Shown one piece after another: positions 1-8,065 of a stretch of 53,970 nucleotides of DNA. Made by a program: the position numbers and the translations under genes. The notes beneath the pieces were generated by a model. The model had not been told where the DNA came from. It worked only from the letters and a program-made list of their open reading frames with translations, and did not search any database. The stretch spans positions 1 to 53,970 of the forward strand of contig CANKWR010000008.1 of assembly GCA_947487525.1 (NCBI GenBank), in the 5' to 3' direction. Numbering within the stretch: position 1 is the first letter of the stretch; every line of letters begins with the position of its first letter. Source of the stretch: Bacteroidota bacterium (GTDB lineage Bacteria; Bacteroidota; Bacteroidia; Chitinophagales; Chitinophagaceae).

Positions 1-386
1 CCACCTATAGCGGCCCTATTGGAAGTGTCATTACCCCGCATTTACGCGGAATGCATGATTACAAGCATTTGAGTTACGCTTCAAGCTTATGTGGAAGCTG
101 TACTGCGGTATGTCCTGTTAAAATTAACTTACATGAGTTGCTTCTTGAAAATAGAAGAACCGCTGTTGTTGCAGGAGAAAGTGATTTTGCGGAAAAATTT
201 GCTTGGAAAATATGGAAGCAGTCCTCCATGAGTCGACGATTGATGAATCAGGGTAATGCGGCGATTAAAAATTGGATGGTGAATAAAATGTTTAAGGGTT
301 GGAGTGCCCAAAGAGCACCGTTGCTGTTCCCTAAAAAATCATTTAATCAACTTTGGAAAGCCGAGCACAAAAAAATAAATAAATGA
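1..386 (+). CDS. LutB/YkgF-like iron-sulfur protein (lactate utilization), 3' end only
   Basis: The reading frame is open from base 3 and runs off the left edge, so only about the last 127 residues are present. The visible part has YSGPIGSVITP followed by SLCGSCTAVCPVKINL, a CxxCxxxCP ferredoxin-type cluster site as found in the C-terminal half of LutB/YkgF proteins, and a helical tail rich in basic residues. In the family, LutB acts with LutA and LutC in oxidation of L-lactate to pyruvate in the cytoplasm; the partner genes would lie to the left and are not visible. The stop codon is TGA, one of only two genes here seen to use it. An internal ATG at base 51 is in frame but is not the real start, because the conserved residues before it belong to the family. 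Confidence 0.8.
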   Translation, partial: TYSGPIGSVITPHLRGMHDYKHLSYASSLCGSCTAVCPVKINLHELLLENRRTAVVAGESDFAEKFAWKIWKQSSMSRRLMNQGNAAIKNWMVNKMFKGWSAQRAPLLFPKKSFNQLWKAEHKKINK

Positions 387-414
387 GCATAAATTAAGCG
401 AACTGTTCATTTTC

Positions 415-1344
415 TTACATGCCGTCCGCATCTGCAACTGCTTCTACTGGATCTTTTTGTTTTTTCAAACTTCTATTGACAAGATACACACCAAATAAGG
501 TACAAATGGTACCAATAATACTATTCCAAGTTATTTCCTCTCCTTCGACAAGTAAGGAGCCCACCCATATAGCAACAATGGGGTTAATATAAGCATATAG
601 GGATGCGATTGCTGGATGTAAATGCTTCATGCTATAAATAAAGGAAACAAAAGCAAATATAGAACCACCAATCACCATGTAAATAATGGAAGCCCATGAA
701 ATGGCTGGTATTGCATTTAATGGAATATAGTCACCTGTTGATAAAGTAAATACTGCCATACAAACAGCGCTGATTAACATTTGCCAGCCTATTGAATTGT
801 ACGGGTTCATGTTTATTTTATTTCTAGCAATTAAAATTGAGCCAACGCTCCATGAAAACATGGCAAACATAGACAATCCAACACCTAGTAAATAATTGGC
901 GCCGTGGACTTGCAGGCTGTCTTTGTAAAATATAAAACCAATACCGATCAGCCCCAATAATAAACCAATTAAAGTAGGAGCATTTATTTTTATCGCTTTA
1001 AAATAAAAACGCTCAATGAGTACCACCGATAATGGGTAGAGTGCAGCAATTAGAGCAGCTAGCCCACTTGTTATGAACTGAAGTCCATAAGTGGCAATGC
1101 CATTCGCCGATACAAACATTAAAAAGGCAAGTGGAAATAACCATAATAATTGTTTTCCAGTAGGCAATTTTTCTCCTTTGATTAAAAAGAAAATAACGTA
1201 AATACTGCCGCCTAAAAATTGCCTAATACTAGCTAATTCAAAAGCGGGCATATGTTTTACCCCCATTTTACTGGCCACCCAAGTGGTACCCCATACGACG
1301 CTGGTGATGGTGAGGGCCAAGTATGCTTTTTTTTGACTAGACAT
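415..1344 (-). CDS. EamA/DMT-superfamily transporter
   Basis: A 309-residue very hydrophobic protein with about ten membrane segments arranged as two EamA halves. The N-terminal half has the typical VVWGTTWVASKMGV opening; the second half starts near the SVGSILIARNKIN segment and ends with a basic cytoplasmic tail (NRSLKKQKDP). Drug/metabolite-transporter family members export amino acids, metabolites or drugs across the inner membrane, but the substrate cannot be read from the sequence. It starts 25 bases after the purH stop on the same strand and is probably the last gene of a unit that runs EI24, RsmI-like, ComEC-like, purH, EamA. It is convergent with the LutB-like gene, with only 28 bases between them and no visible terminator. 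Confidence 0.88.
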   Translation of the reverse strand: MSSQKKAYLALTITSVVWGTTWVASKMGVKHMPAFELASIRQFLGGSIYVIFFLIKGEKLPTGKQLLWLFPLAFLMFVSANGIATYGLQFITSGLAALIAALYPLSVVLIERFYFKAIKINAPTLIGLLLGLIGIGFIFYKDSLQVHGANYLLGVGLSMFAMFSWSVGSILIARNKINMNPYNSIGWQMLISAVCMAVFTLSTGDYIPLNAIPAISWASIIYMVIGGSIFAFVSFIYSMKHLHPAIASLYAYINPIVAIWVGSLLVEGEEITWNSIIGTICTLFGVYLVNRSLKKQKDPVEAVADADGM

Positions 1345-1369
1345 GTATTTGCTATAAAAATTATAAATA

Positions 1370-2854
1370 CTAGTGTCTGAAATGTCTTTGTTGGGTCATT
1401 ACCATCGCTAATCCATTGTCTACACAATAGGCGATGCTATCTTTATCTCTCACTGATCCGCCTGGTTGAATATAGGCTTCAATCCCCTCCGCATGTGCTA
1501 TACGCACACAGTCGTCAAAAGGGAAAAATGCATCTGAGGCCAATGCGGCACCATTTAGTTCAAAATTAAATTGTTTTGCTTTTTCAATAGCATGTCTTAA
1601 AGCATCTACTCTAGAAGTTTGACCGCAGCCCTTGCCCACCAATTGCTTGTTTTTAATGAGTGCAATCGCATTGCTTTTTAAGTGCTTACAAATGATATTG
1701 CCAAAAATTAAATTTTCTTTCTCTTCAGCTGAACATGGCCTTCCGCCAACCTCCTCCCAATGGGCATAGTTGCCCTTGTCAATTCCTTGTTCAAGGATGC
1801 CATTTAAAATTGATTTTTGTTGAGTAGTGTTAAATACAAGATTTTCCTTGCTTTGTAAAAGAATACGATTCTTTTTTGCTGCTAAAATGGTCAATGCTTC
1901 AGCATCAAATGCGGGTGCAATTAATACCTCAAAAAATATTTCCTGAATGGCTTCTGCTGTTGCTTTGTCAATGCAGCCATTGGTTACTAAAACGCCACCA
2001 AAGGCACTTTCAGGATCACCGGCCAATGCGGCAGTCCAACTTTCATGTACCGTAGCTCGTTGCGCAACACCACATACATTGGTATGTTTAATGATAGCAA
2101 AACTTGTTGCTGCTAAGTCACCAATTAACGCGATGGCAGCATCTACGTCCACTAAATTATTATAGGACAATTCTTTTCCATTGAGTTGAGTAAACCACTT
2201 TTCTAAATTACCATGGAAAGTAGCTACCTGATGTGGGTTTTCGCCATAACGCAAAACGGTTCCGTTGGTAGGATTAAAGTAATGGCTAATCGCGATATCA
2301 TAATGCATTACTACTTCAAATGCCTTAGCAGCAAATGCTTTTCTTTGTGCTAATGTTGTTGTGCCGTTTTGAGACAACAGCAAATCGTTCAGTTTTTGGT
2401 AATCGTCTTTGGCTGATAAAACCACCAAGTCGCGGAAATTTTTTGCTGCTGCACGAATCATGGAGGGGCCGCCGATATCAATTTTTTCGATGATTAATTT
2501 TTCTTCATCGGTGGTATGAAGTGTTTCTTCAAAAGGATAAAGGTCCACAATGACTAAGTCCAATGCAGGAATTTTATATTGTGCCATCTCTTCTAAATCC
2601 TGTGCTTCATACCTCCGACCTAAAATTCCGCCAAATACGGAAGGGTGTAAGGTTTTTACACGACCACCTAAAATGGATGGGTAGCCTGTCACTGTTTCTA
2701 CTGCAATACAAGGAATGCCTAGTTCTTCTAAGAACTTTTGGGTCCCTCCTGTAGAGTAAATGGTAATATTTAATGCATGTAAGGTTTTGGCCAATGGAGC
2801 TAAACCGTCTTTGTAGAATACTGAAATGAGGGCGGATTGTATTTTCTTTTCCAT
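1370..2854 (-). CDS. purH: Bifunctional AICAR formyltransferase / IMP cyclohydrolase
   Basis: PurH performs the last two steps of de novo purine synthesis: formyl transfer from 10-formyl-THF to AICAR, then ring closure to IMP, in the cytoplasm. The N-terminal MGS-like cyclohydrolase domain shows STGGTQKFLEE and GGRVKTLHP. The transformylase domain shows LRYGENPHQ (residues 201-209), the catalytic KHTN segment and, near the C-terminus, SDAFFPFDD and QPGGSVRDKD. I chose the ATG at 2854 (MEKKIQSALISVF), giving 494 residues, close to the family length; the frame stays open to 3010, but that extension overlaps the upstream ComEC-like gene and has no family similarity. It lies between the ComEC-like and EamA genes on the same strand. 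A weak leaderless promoter (TAACTTCG) sits just before the ATG. Confidence 0.95.
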   Translation of the reverse strand: MEKKIQSALISVFYKDGLAPLAKTLHALNITIYSTGGTQKFLEELGIPCIAVETVTGYPSILGGRVKTLHPSVFGGILGRRYEAQDLEEMAQYKIPALDLVIVDLYPFEETLHTTDEEKLIIEKIDIGGPSMIRAAAKNFRDLVVLSAKDDYQKLNDLLLSQNGTTTLAQRKAFAAKAFEVVMHYDIAISHYFNPTNGTVLRYGENPHQVATFHGNLEKWFTQLNGKELSYNNLVDVDAAIALIGDLAATSFAIIKHTNVCGVAQRATVHESWTAALAGDPESAFGGVLVTNGCIDKATAEAIQEIFFEVLIAPAFDAEALTILAAKKNRILLQSKENLVFNTTQQKSILNGILEQGIDKGNYAHWEEVGGRPCSAEEKENLIFGNIICKHLKSNAIALIKNKQLVGKGCGQTSRVDALRHAIEKAKQFNFELNGAALASDAFFPFDDCVRIAHAEGIEAYIQPGGSVRDKDSIAYCVDNGLAMVMTQQRHFRH

Positions 2855-2913
2855 AGGCGAAGTTAACTCCTTAATCCTTTTTATTTTTTTCAGATTTTCC
2901 ACAAAAAAGCTGA

Positions 2914-4176
2914 CTAGCTGAATAACTTTATTAGATAATAAAGTATACAAGTGCCTAAAATGCCCAATAAGTACCAAGTATTTTTTAAATACAACCATAG
3001 GTATAGGCAAAGCAGTATTAAATAATACACTAGGATTGCTCCATTATTCATGTTTAACTGAATGGTCTCGGCCTTCGTGTATAAGAACCAACCACGCACC
3101 AGTTCATTGAAACCGATGATATATTTTTGGATGCATTGCCCCCAAAATAGAGTGATGGAAAACTGATTAGGTAAAATCAATAATAGGGCCAAGCCGTACA
3201 ACATAATATTGCTTAAGGGGACCATGATAAAATTGCTCACCAATACCCATCCTGCAATTTGGTGAAAATGCAAAGCCAGTATGGGCAATGTGGTTAATTG
3301 TGCTGCCATACTTACACAACAATTACTCCATAGAAATTGTATTATTGGATTTTTTAATGTTAGTGATTGATACAACAACGGATAAAACAAATGAATGCCT
3401 ATTATAGCAGCATAAGATAGTTGTAAGCCAATATGGTAAATCCCATTGGGCTGCACCAAAAGTAAAATTAAGATTCCTGCGGCAATCGCATTGAGCGTGA
3501 AAACGGCCGCCCCCATAAATTTACCAATGGTATAAATAGTAAAAAAAATGCAGGCCCTTACGATGGAAGGACTTGCAAATGCCATTAGGGTATAGGTCCA
3601 GGCCGAAAACAGCAGCAGTAGCAGTTCTATTATTAAAAATGTTTTATTTCTAGGAAGCAATTGGGTGAATTTGGCTAAGTTTTTAAAAAGGATATCCAAG
3701 TGCATGCCACTAATCGCAATGATGTGTACAATGCCTAATTGAGTGTACGCATTAATGAGGGATTGATTGATATCCATTTTTACCCCTAATAAAATGGCGA
3801 GTGCAAATCCATTGGCTTCTTTGTTGGGAATCGTGTGGTTTTTTTTTTCTATCACCCAATTTCTACATACCTGTATATATGATATGGGTACTTGAAATTG
3901 AATGATACTAAATTGCTGTGAGGCCCACTGAATGGCAATGCCCCAGCAAAAGAGTACGATGGAAATGGAAAAGGAAACAGGCCAGGTTTGTTTTTTTAAT
4001 ATGGACAGCAATATTAAAAATAGTAGCGTCCCACCAATTAATAAAATTGCGTAAAGGGGGCCTTGTCCATTTTGAATTTTACCATACCAGGAGGTGAATA
4101 ACAAGCCAGTCAATAAATGAAAAGATATAAATACCAGTGGATGGCCAGCCTTCCAATAAGCATAGGTATTTTGCAT
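2914..4176 (-). CDS. Short ComEC/Rec2-family competence membrane protein
   Basis: A 420-residue polytopic membrane protein carrying the ComEC core: the HIIAISGMHLDIL segment (family consensus HLLAISGLHxG) near residue 155 and ASPSIVRA near 210, followed by several helices. ComEC forms the inner-membrane channel for single-stranded DNA uptake in natural transformation. Three N-terminal helices (about 12-32, 39-60, 66-88) are followed almost directly by the core, so the OB-fold-like DUF4131 region usually lying between them is essentially missing, and there is no C-terminal metallo-beta-lactamase domain. Full ComEC proteins are far longer. It could still be a functional compact channel, or a degenerate paralogue. 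It is 42 bases downstream of the RsmI-like gene and 59 bases before purH. Confidence 0.8.
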   Translation of the reverse strand: MQNTYAYWKAGHPLVFISFHLLTGLLFTSWYGKIQNGQGPLYAILLIGGTLLFLILLSILKKQTWPVSFSISIVLFCWGIAIQWASQQFSIIQFQVPISYIQVCRNWVIEKKNHTIPNKEANGFALAILLGVKMDINQSLINAYTQLGIVHIIAISGMHLDILFKNLAKFTQLLPRNKTFLIIELLLLLFSAWTYTLMAFASPSIVRACIFFTIYTIGKFMGAAVFTLNAIAAGILILLLVQPNGIYHIGLQLSYAAIIGIHLFYPLLYQSLTLKNPIIQFLWSNCCVSMAAQLTTLPILALHFHQIAGWVLVSNFIMVPLSNIMLYGLALLLILPNQFSITLFWGQCIQKYIIGFNELVRGWFLYTKAETIQLNMNNGAILVYYLILLCLYLWLYLKNTWYLLGILGTCILYYLIKLFS

Positions 4177-4218
4177 GCTTTAATATATACAATACATACC
4201 CTTTATTCAATTCGGAAA

Positions 4219-4923
4219 TTACTTTGTACCCAATAAAAAAACCGCTAGTTTTTTATGTAATTCAGGTTTATTGGCTTTCCAATAAGCAATAGAGGCAGTT
4301 TTGATAAACTCATTGGGGGCGGTCATATCCACTCCAATACAAAGCCTCGTTTGTGGGTGACAGTATTGAATAATTGCCTCAAAAAGGGGGTTGTTGCGAT
4401 ACGGTGTTTCTATGAATAACTGTGTAGTGCCTTTTAAATTGGCTTCCGCTTCTAAGCTTTGAATTTTATTTTTTCTTTCATTGCTATCAATAGGAAGGTA
4501 ACCGTGGAACTGAAAATTTTGTCCATTCATTCCACTTGCCATTAATGCAAGCAATAATGAAGAGGGTGCAGTATATGGTTTTACGATAGCGCCAATGGCT
4601 TGTGCAGCCGCTACCAATAGTTGACCTGGATCAGCGATGCCTGCGCAACCTGCTTCTGAAACAATACCAATATTTTTACCTTGCTGTAATAGTTCTTTGA
4701 ATGAATTAATTTGCGCTTCCTCCACTTTGTGGATTGGATGCCAAATATAATTATCGATAACCATTTCTTTCCAAACTTTCTTAAAAAATCTACGGGTAGT
4801 TTTTTCATTTTCAACAAAAAAAGCATCACATTGTGCAATCCATTTTTGGGTATCCCCTGGAATGGCTTCCCAGCCTTCCTCGTGCAATAACATGGGTAAT
4901 AAAAATACTTTTCCTAATTGCAT
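4219..4923 (-). CDS. Tetrapyrrole-methylase-fold SAM methyltransferase, RsmI-related
   Basis: A 234-residue cytoplasmic protein with the TP-methylase fold as seen in RsmI (2'-O-methylation of C1402 in 16S rRNA). Visible family marks are VSEAGCAGIADPGQ (RsmI: SDAGTPxISDPG), KPYTAPSSLLLALMASGMNGQNFQFHGYLP (given here in two parts: KPYTAPSSLLLALMASG, then NFQFHGYLP) and FIETPYRNN. It is shorter than RsmI and lacks the usual N-terminal GNLGD segment, so it is likely the shorter RsmI-like paralogue common in Bacteroidota, whose exact target I do not know. The ATG overlaps the stop of the EI24 gene by one base (TAATG), suggesting coupled translation. Confidence 0.85.
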   Translation of the reverse strand: MQLGKVFLLPMLLHEEGWEAIPGDTQKWIAQCDAFFVENEKTTRRFFKKVWKEMVIDNYIWHPIHKVEEAQINSFKELLQQGKNIGIVSEAGCAGIADPGQLLVAAAQAIGAIVKPYTAPSSLLLALMASGMNGQNFQFHGYLPIDSNERKNKIQSLEAEANLKGTTQLFIETPYRNNPLFEAIIQYCHPQTRLCIGVDMTAPNEFIKTASIAYWKANKPELHKKLAVFLLGTK

Positions 4924-5684
4924 TAATTATTGTCTTTTATTTCTTGTGTATTTAAATGCGCAGCTATTAAAGCATAAAATGGAGCAGTCATCCAACCAAT
5001 TACAGGAACTAAATGCATTAAATAAAATGCAATTCCATTGGCAATGGGTAAGCCTTTATGATTGCTCACATAGTTGGCCGCTGTAAGCCTATTTTTATTT
5101 TCTGTTGCTAAGCCATAGTCCAACATGGCATATCCAAAAAAGTAGCACTCAATTAATATCGTGAATATAGGTGTGAACCATCCAATAATGGGAATAGTAC
5201 AAACCAAGATAATAGGGATCAAGTAAACTGTTTGCCAAAGCAAGTTGGTAATTGATAATAGAATTGCCCTAAAAACAAGCTTCATATAGGCGCCCCATTG
5301 AAATACAAATTCTTCATTTTGTTGAATCGCTGCAATGCGTAAATGATGGTAGGAAAATACGGGTGCAAATAGAATCAGTAATAGGAATTTAAAAATAGCA
5401 AAATAAGAAAGCAGTAGGGTAAACCATAGCCAAAAACTTCCCATGGTAATAAAAAAACCAAGTAAATCACTTCCAATCGCATCAACCCATGATTTCAATC
5501 CAGTTTTTAAAATAATCCATTCAATAAATGTACTAGAAGTTAGGCTAAAGTAATTAATACCAAAAACAAACAAAACACCATAAATCATTCCAGGTAAAAT
5601 CATCCATCTCCACATGCGATGTTGCATAATGAATTGATGTGCTAAGAAAAATGCACGAATTGAAATGATTAATTCTTTGAGCAA
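4923..5684 (-). CDS. EI24/CysZ-like integral membrane protein
   Basis: A 253-residue protein with several long hydrophobic segments (about 25-48, 68-110, 150-180, 185-215) and the overall pattern of the EI24 domain (CysZ family). CysZ proteins are sulfate channels in some bacteria, but the Bacteroidota members are uncharacterised, so no substrate is assigned. The start is a TTG at 5684 (read LLKELIISIRAFFLAHQ): no ATG is available before the first helix, and a good -7 element, TATCTTTG, lies 16 bases upstream. It is the first gene of the unit leading through the RsmI-like and ComEC-like genes to purH. Confidence 0.82.
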   Translation of the reverse strand: MLKELIISIRAFFLAHQFIMQHRMWRWMILPGMIYGVLFVFGINYFSLTSSTFIEWIILKTGLKSWVDAIGSDLLGFFITMGSFWLWFTLLLSYFAIFKFLLLILFAPVFSYHHLRIAAIQQNEEFVFQWGAYMKLVFRAILLSITNLLWQTVYLIPIILVCTIPIIGWFTPIFTILIECYFFGYAMLDYGLATENKNRLTAANYVSNHKGLPIANGIAFYLMHLVPVIGWMTAPFYALIAAHLNTQEIKDNN

Positions 5685-5700
5685 TGAATAGGTTTTGCTA

Positions 5701-5708
5701 CAAAGATA
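5701..5708 (-). promoter_or_regulatory. -7 promoter element (TATCTTTG) for the EI24-to-EamA gene unit
   Basis: On the minus strand the sequence reads TATCTTTG, an exact match to the Bacteroidota TAnnTTTG element, 16 bases before the TTG start of the EI24 gene and just after the upp stop. No clear -33 TTG was found. Confidence 0.55.
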
Positions 5709-5720
5709 CGAAGTCCTTAA

Positions 5721-6374
5721 TTAGGATTGCATTTTGGTTCCATACGCTAAATCACCTGCATCCCCTAGGCCAGGAATAATGTAACTATGGTCATTTAAAG
5801 TATCGTCAATATCACCACACCAAATTGGGATCTCTTTCCCTAATGCGGCCTCCACCGTTTCGATGCCTTTTTGACTAGCAATGGCAACGACAATATGTAA
5901 TTCCTTAGGGGTTTGATTTTTGGTAATGGCTTTAATGGTTTCAACCAATGAAGCCCCGGTTGCCAACATTGGATCAGATACAATCACCACCCGGTTGTTT
6001 AAGTCAGGGCAACTTAAATATTCAATACTTATTTCAAAACTTCCGTCAGCATGATGTTTTCTATAGGCCGAAATAAATGCATTGTCCGCTTTGTCAAAAT
6101 AATTTAACATGCCTTGGTGCAAAGGGAGTCCAGCGCGTAAAATGGTTGCCAATACAGGTTGTTCAGCCAATACCCTTGATTGGTGAATGCCAAGGGGAGT
6201 GGTGGTTGGGACTGTTTTGTTAGGCATATCCTTACTCATTTCGTAGGCAACCACTTCTCCAATACGCTCTAAATTTCGTCTAAAACGCATTCTATCATTT
6301 TGCACATTAACATCTCTTAACTCCGCAATCCAATTGCTTAACAAGCTGTGCTTTTTACTTAAATGATGAACCAT
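5721..6374 (-). CDS. upp: Uracil phosphoribosyltransferase
   Basis: Upp makes UMP from uracil and PRPP (pyrimidine salvage, cytoplasm). The 217-residue protein has the PRPP-binding loop VVIVSDPMLATGASLVETI and the C-terminal uracil-binding segment IIPGLGDAGDLAYG; the ATILRAGLPLHQGM segment is also typical. The length matches the family. It follows the adenine deaminase gene by 41 bases on the same strand, forming a nucleobase-salvage pair, and has its own possible promoter in that gap (TAGATTTG at 6390-6397). Confidence 0.95.
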   Translation of the reverse strand: MVHHLSKKHSLLSNWIAELRDVNVQNDRMRFRRNLERIGEVVAYEMSKDMPNKTVPTTTPLGIHQSRVLAEQPVLATILRAGLPLHQGMLNYFDKADNAFISAYRKHHADGSFEISIEYLSCPDLNNRVVIVSDPMLATGASLVETIKAITKNQTPKELHIVVAIASQKGIETVEAALGKEIPIWCGDIDDTLNDHSYIIPGLGDAGDLAYGTKMQS

Positions 6375-6389
6375 TTTTTATATTTTTTT

Positions 6390-6397
6390 CAAATCTA
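6390..6397 (-). promoter_or_regulatory. Possible -7 promoter element (TAGATTTG) for upp
   Basis: The minus strand reads TAGATTTG, matching TAnnTTTG, 15 bases before the upp ATG and after the stop of the adenine deaminase gene. It could allow upp to be expressed apart from ade. No convincing -33 element. Confidence 0.4.
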
Positions 6398-6415
6398 AGT
6401 TTCTTCTCGTCAATT

Positions 6416-8053
6416 TTAAAATAATTTAAAGTCATCTCCATCAAATAGCCCTTTGTCGCTTAGTTTTAAATGGGGAATCACTAGTAATGCCATGAAACTG
6501 AGGGTCATAAAGGGGGCCCCAAGCTTACTGCCCAATGATTTTGCCATTAAGTCAATTTGTGTATAGGATTTGGCAACCCAATAGGGGTCCGCTGTACTCA
6601 TGAGACCAGCGACAGGCAATCCTAAAACTTGTTCTTCTTGGTCGTGGACACAACTAATGCCTCCTTTTTCCTGAATCACTAAATTAATGGCTTTAACAAT
6701 ACTGGCATCGTCTACACCAACGGCGATGATGTTATGACTGTCATGTGCTACTGTAGATGCGATCGCACCTTTAGAAAAATTAAAGTTTTTGATAAAAGCA
6801 ACTTTCGGTGCTGCATTAAAATACCGATTGTACACGACTACTTTTAGTACATCTTCTTTTACATTGCTTTGTAATTGTGCATCTAATATAGTTGGTTGCA
6901 TCCAAAGGCAGTTGGTGATTAACTGACCATCAATGGCTTCTATCACGGGGATCAAACCCTGCTCATTCATAGGATAATGTTCCTTGCTCAATTGAATATC
7001 CTTTGCTGCAATTGGATTTGTATTAAATTGATTAATGGCGTTTTCTTGCACTGTTGGGATAAAGGATTGCCCTTCCTCTGCAACAAGGGATCCATTAATA
7101 TAGGTTTGCTTCACTTTAAAGTGTACCAAGTCTTCTACCACAATAAAATTTGCCGGATCGCCTACCTGTGCTTGACCGGTTGGTAAATGATAATGCATAA
7201 CTGGGTTAATACAGGCCGCCCTTAAAACATTAAATACATTAATCCCTTTTGCTACTGCACGCGCGCACAGGTTATTGACATGCCCATCAAGTAAGCTGTC
7301 AGGATGCTTATCATCACTACATAGCATCATCATGGTAGGGTGGTCGTCTAATAATTCATATAAGGCTTCAAAGTTCTTTGCAGCACTTCCTTCCCTAATT
7401 AAAATTTTCATGCCGTAACTTAATTTGTCCACGGCTTCCTCAATCGTAAAACACTCATGGTCGGTACTTATTCCTGCTTGAATGTACTGCATGGCTTTGT
7501 CTCCCATTAATCCTGGAGCATGTCCATCTACTGGCTTACCAGCCTTATGCGCTGCATTTATTTTTTTCATTACTTCCTCGTCCTTATATAAAACACCAGG
7601 GAAGTTCATCATTTCACTTAAGTAATAAATATCTTTGTGTGCAAGCAATTCAGCTACTTGTTCGCTATCAATGGATGCACCGGCTGTTTCAAAAATGGTT
7701 GCTGGCACACAGCTGGGTGCGCCAAAGAAAAAATGAAAGGGAACTTTTTTCCCATTGTTAATCATATAATGCACACCTTCTATGCCGCATACATTGGCAA
7801 TTTCGTGCGGATCGCTAATCGTGCCAATAGTGCCATGCACCACCGCAAGTTTTGCAAAAGTGCTTGGAATAAGCATACTACTTTCAATATGTACATGACT
7901 GTCTATGAATCCAGGCAATATATAGTGCATGGGCGCATTTTCACATGGCGCTATATTTTCTATTTGGCCATTTGTGACGGTTAATCGCGCAGGGTAGATA
8001 TCCTTTTTTAAAATATCTACATACTGCCCAGTGAGCGTAAAGGTAGTCCCCAT
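6416..8053 (-). CDS. ade: Adenine deaminase
   Basis: This amidohydrolase converts adenine to hypoxanthine and ammonia. The 545-residue protein shows the metal-binding GFIDSHVHIESSM near residue 50, GTIGTISDPHEIANV near 75, KPVDGHAPGL near 175, TDHECFTIEEA and LCSDDKHPD around 250, and the C-terminal adenine-deaminase segment HDSHNIIAVG. Length and motif order match the Ade family and not the adenosine deaminases. The gene begins 12 bases after the DUF5916 gene stop and precedes upp, so purine and pyrimidine base salvage are next to each other. Confidence 0.95.
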   Translation of the reverse strand: MGTTFTLTGQYVDILKKDIYPARLTVTNGQIENIAPCENAPMHYILPGFIDSHVHIESSMLIPSTFAKLAVVHGTIGTISDPHEIANVCGIEGVHYMINNGKKVPFHFFFGAPSCVPATIFETAGASIDSEQVAELLAHKDIYYLSEMMNFPGVLYKDEEVMKKINAAHKAGKPVDGHAPGLMGDKAMQYIQAGISTDHECFTIEEAVDKLSYGMKILIREGSAAKNFEALYELLDDHPTMMMLCSDDKHPDSLLDGHVNNLCARAVAKGINVFNVLRAACINPVMHYHLPTGQAQVGDPANFIVVEDLVHFKVKQTYINGSLVAEEGQSFIPTVQENAINQFNTNPIAAKDIQLSKEHYPMNEQGLIPVIEAIDGQLITNCLWMQPTILDAQLQSNVKEDVLKVVVYNRYFNAAPKVAFIKNFNFSKGAIASTVAHDSHNIIAVGVDDASIVKAINLVIQEKGGISCVHDQEEQVLGLPVAGLMSTADPYWVAKSYTQIDLMAKSLGSKLGAPFMTLSFMALLVIPHLKLSDKGLFDGDDFKLF

Positions 8054-8065
8054 AAAAAGCTTGTA

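Noticed and set aside
2855..3010. A longer PurH starting at 3010
   Set aside because: The added 52 residues overlap the ComEC-like gene, have no PurH similarity, and the family starts close to MEKKIQSALISVF at 2854.
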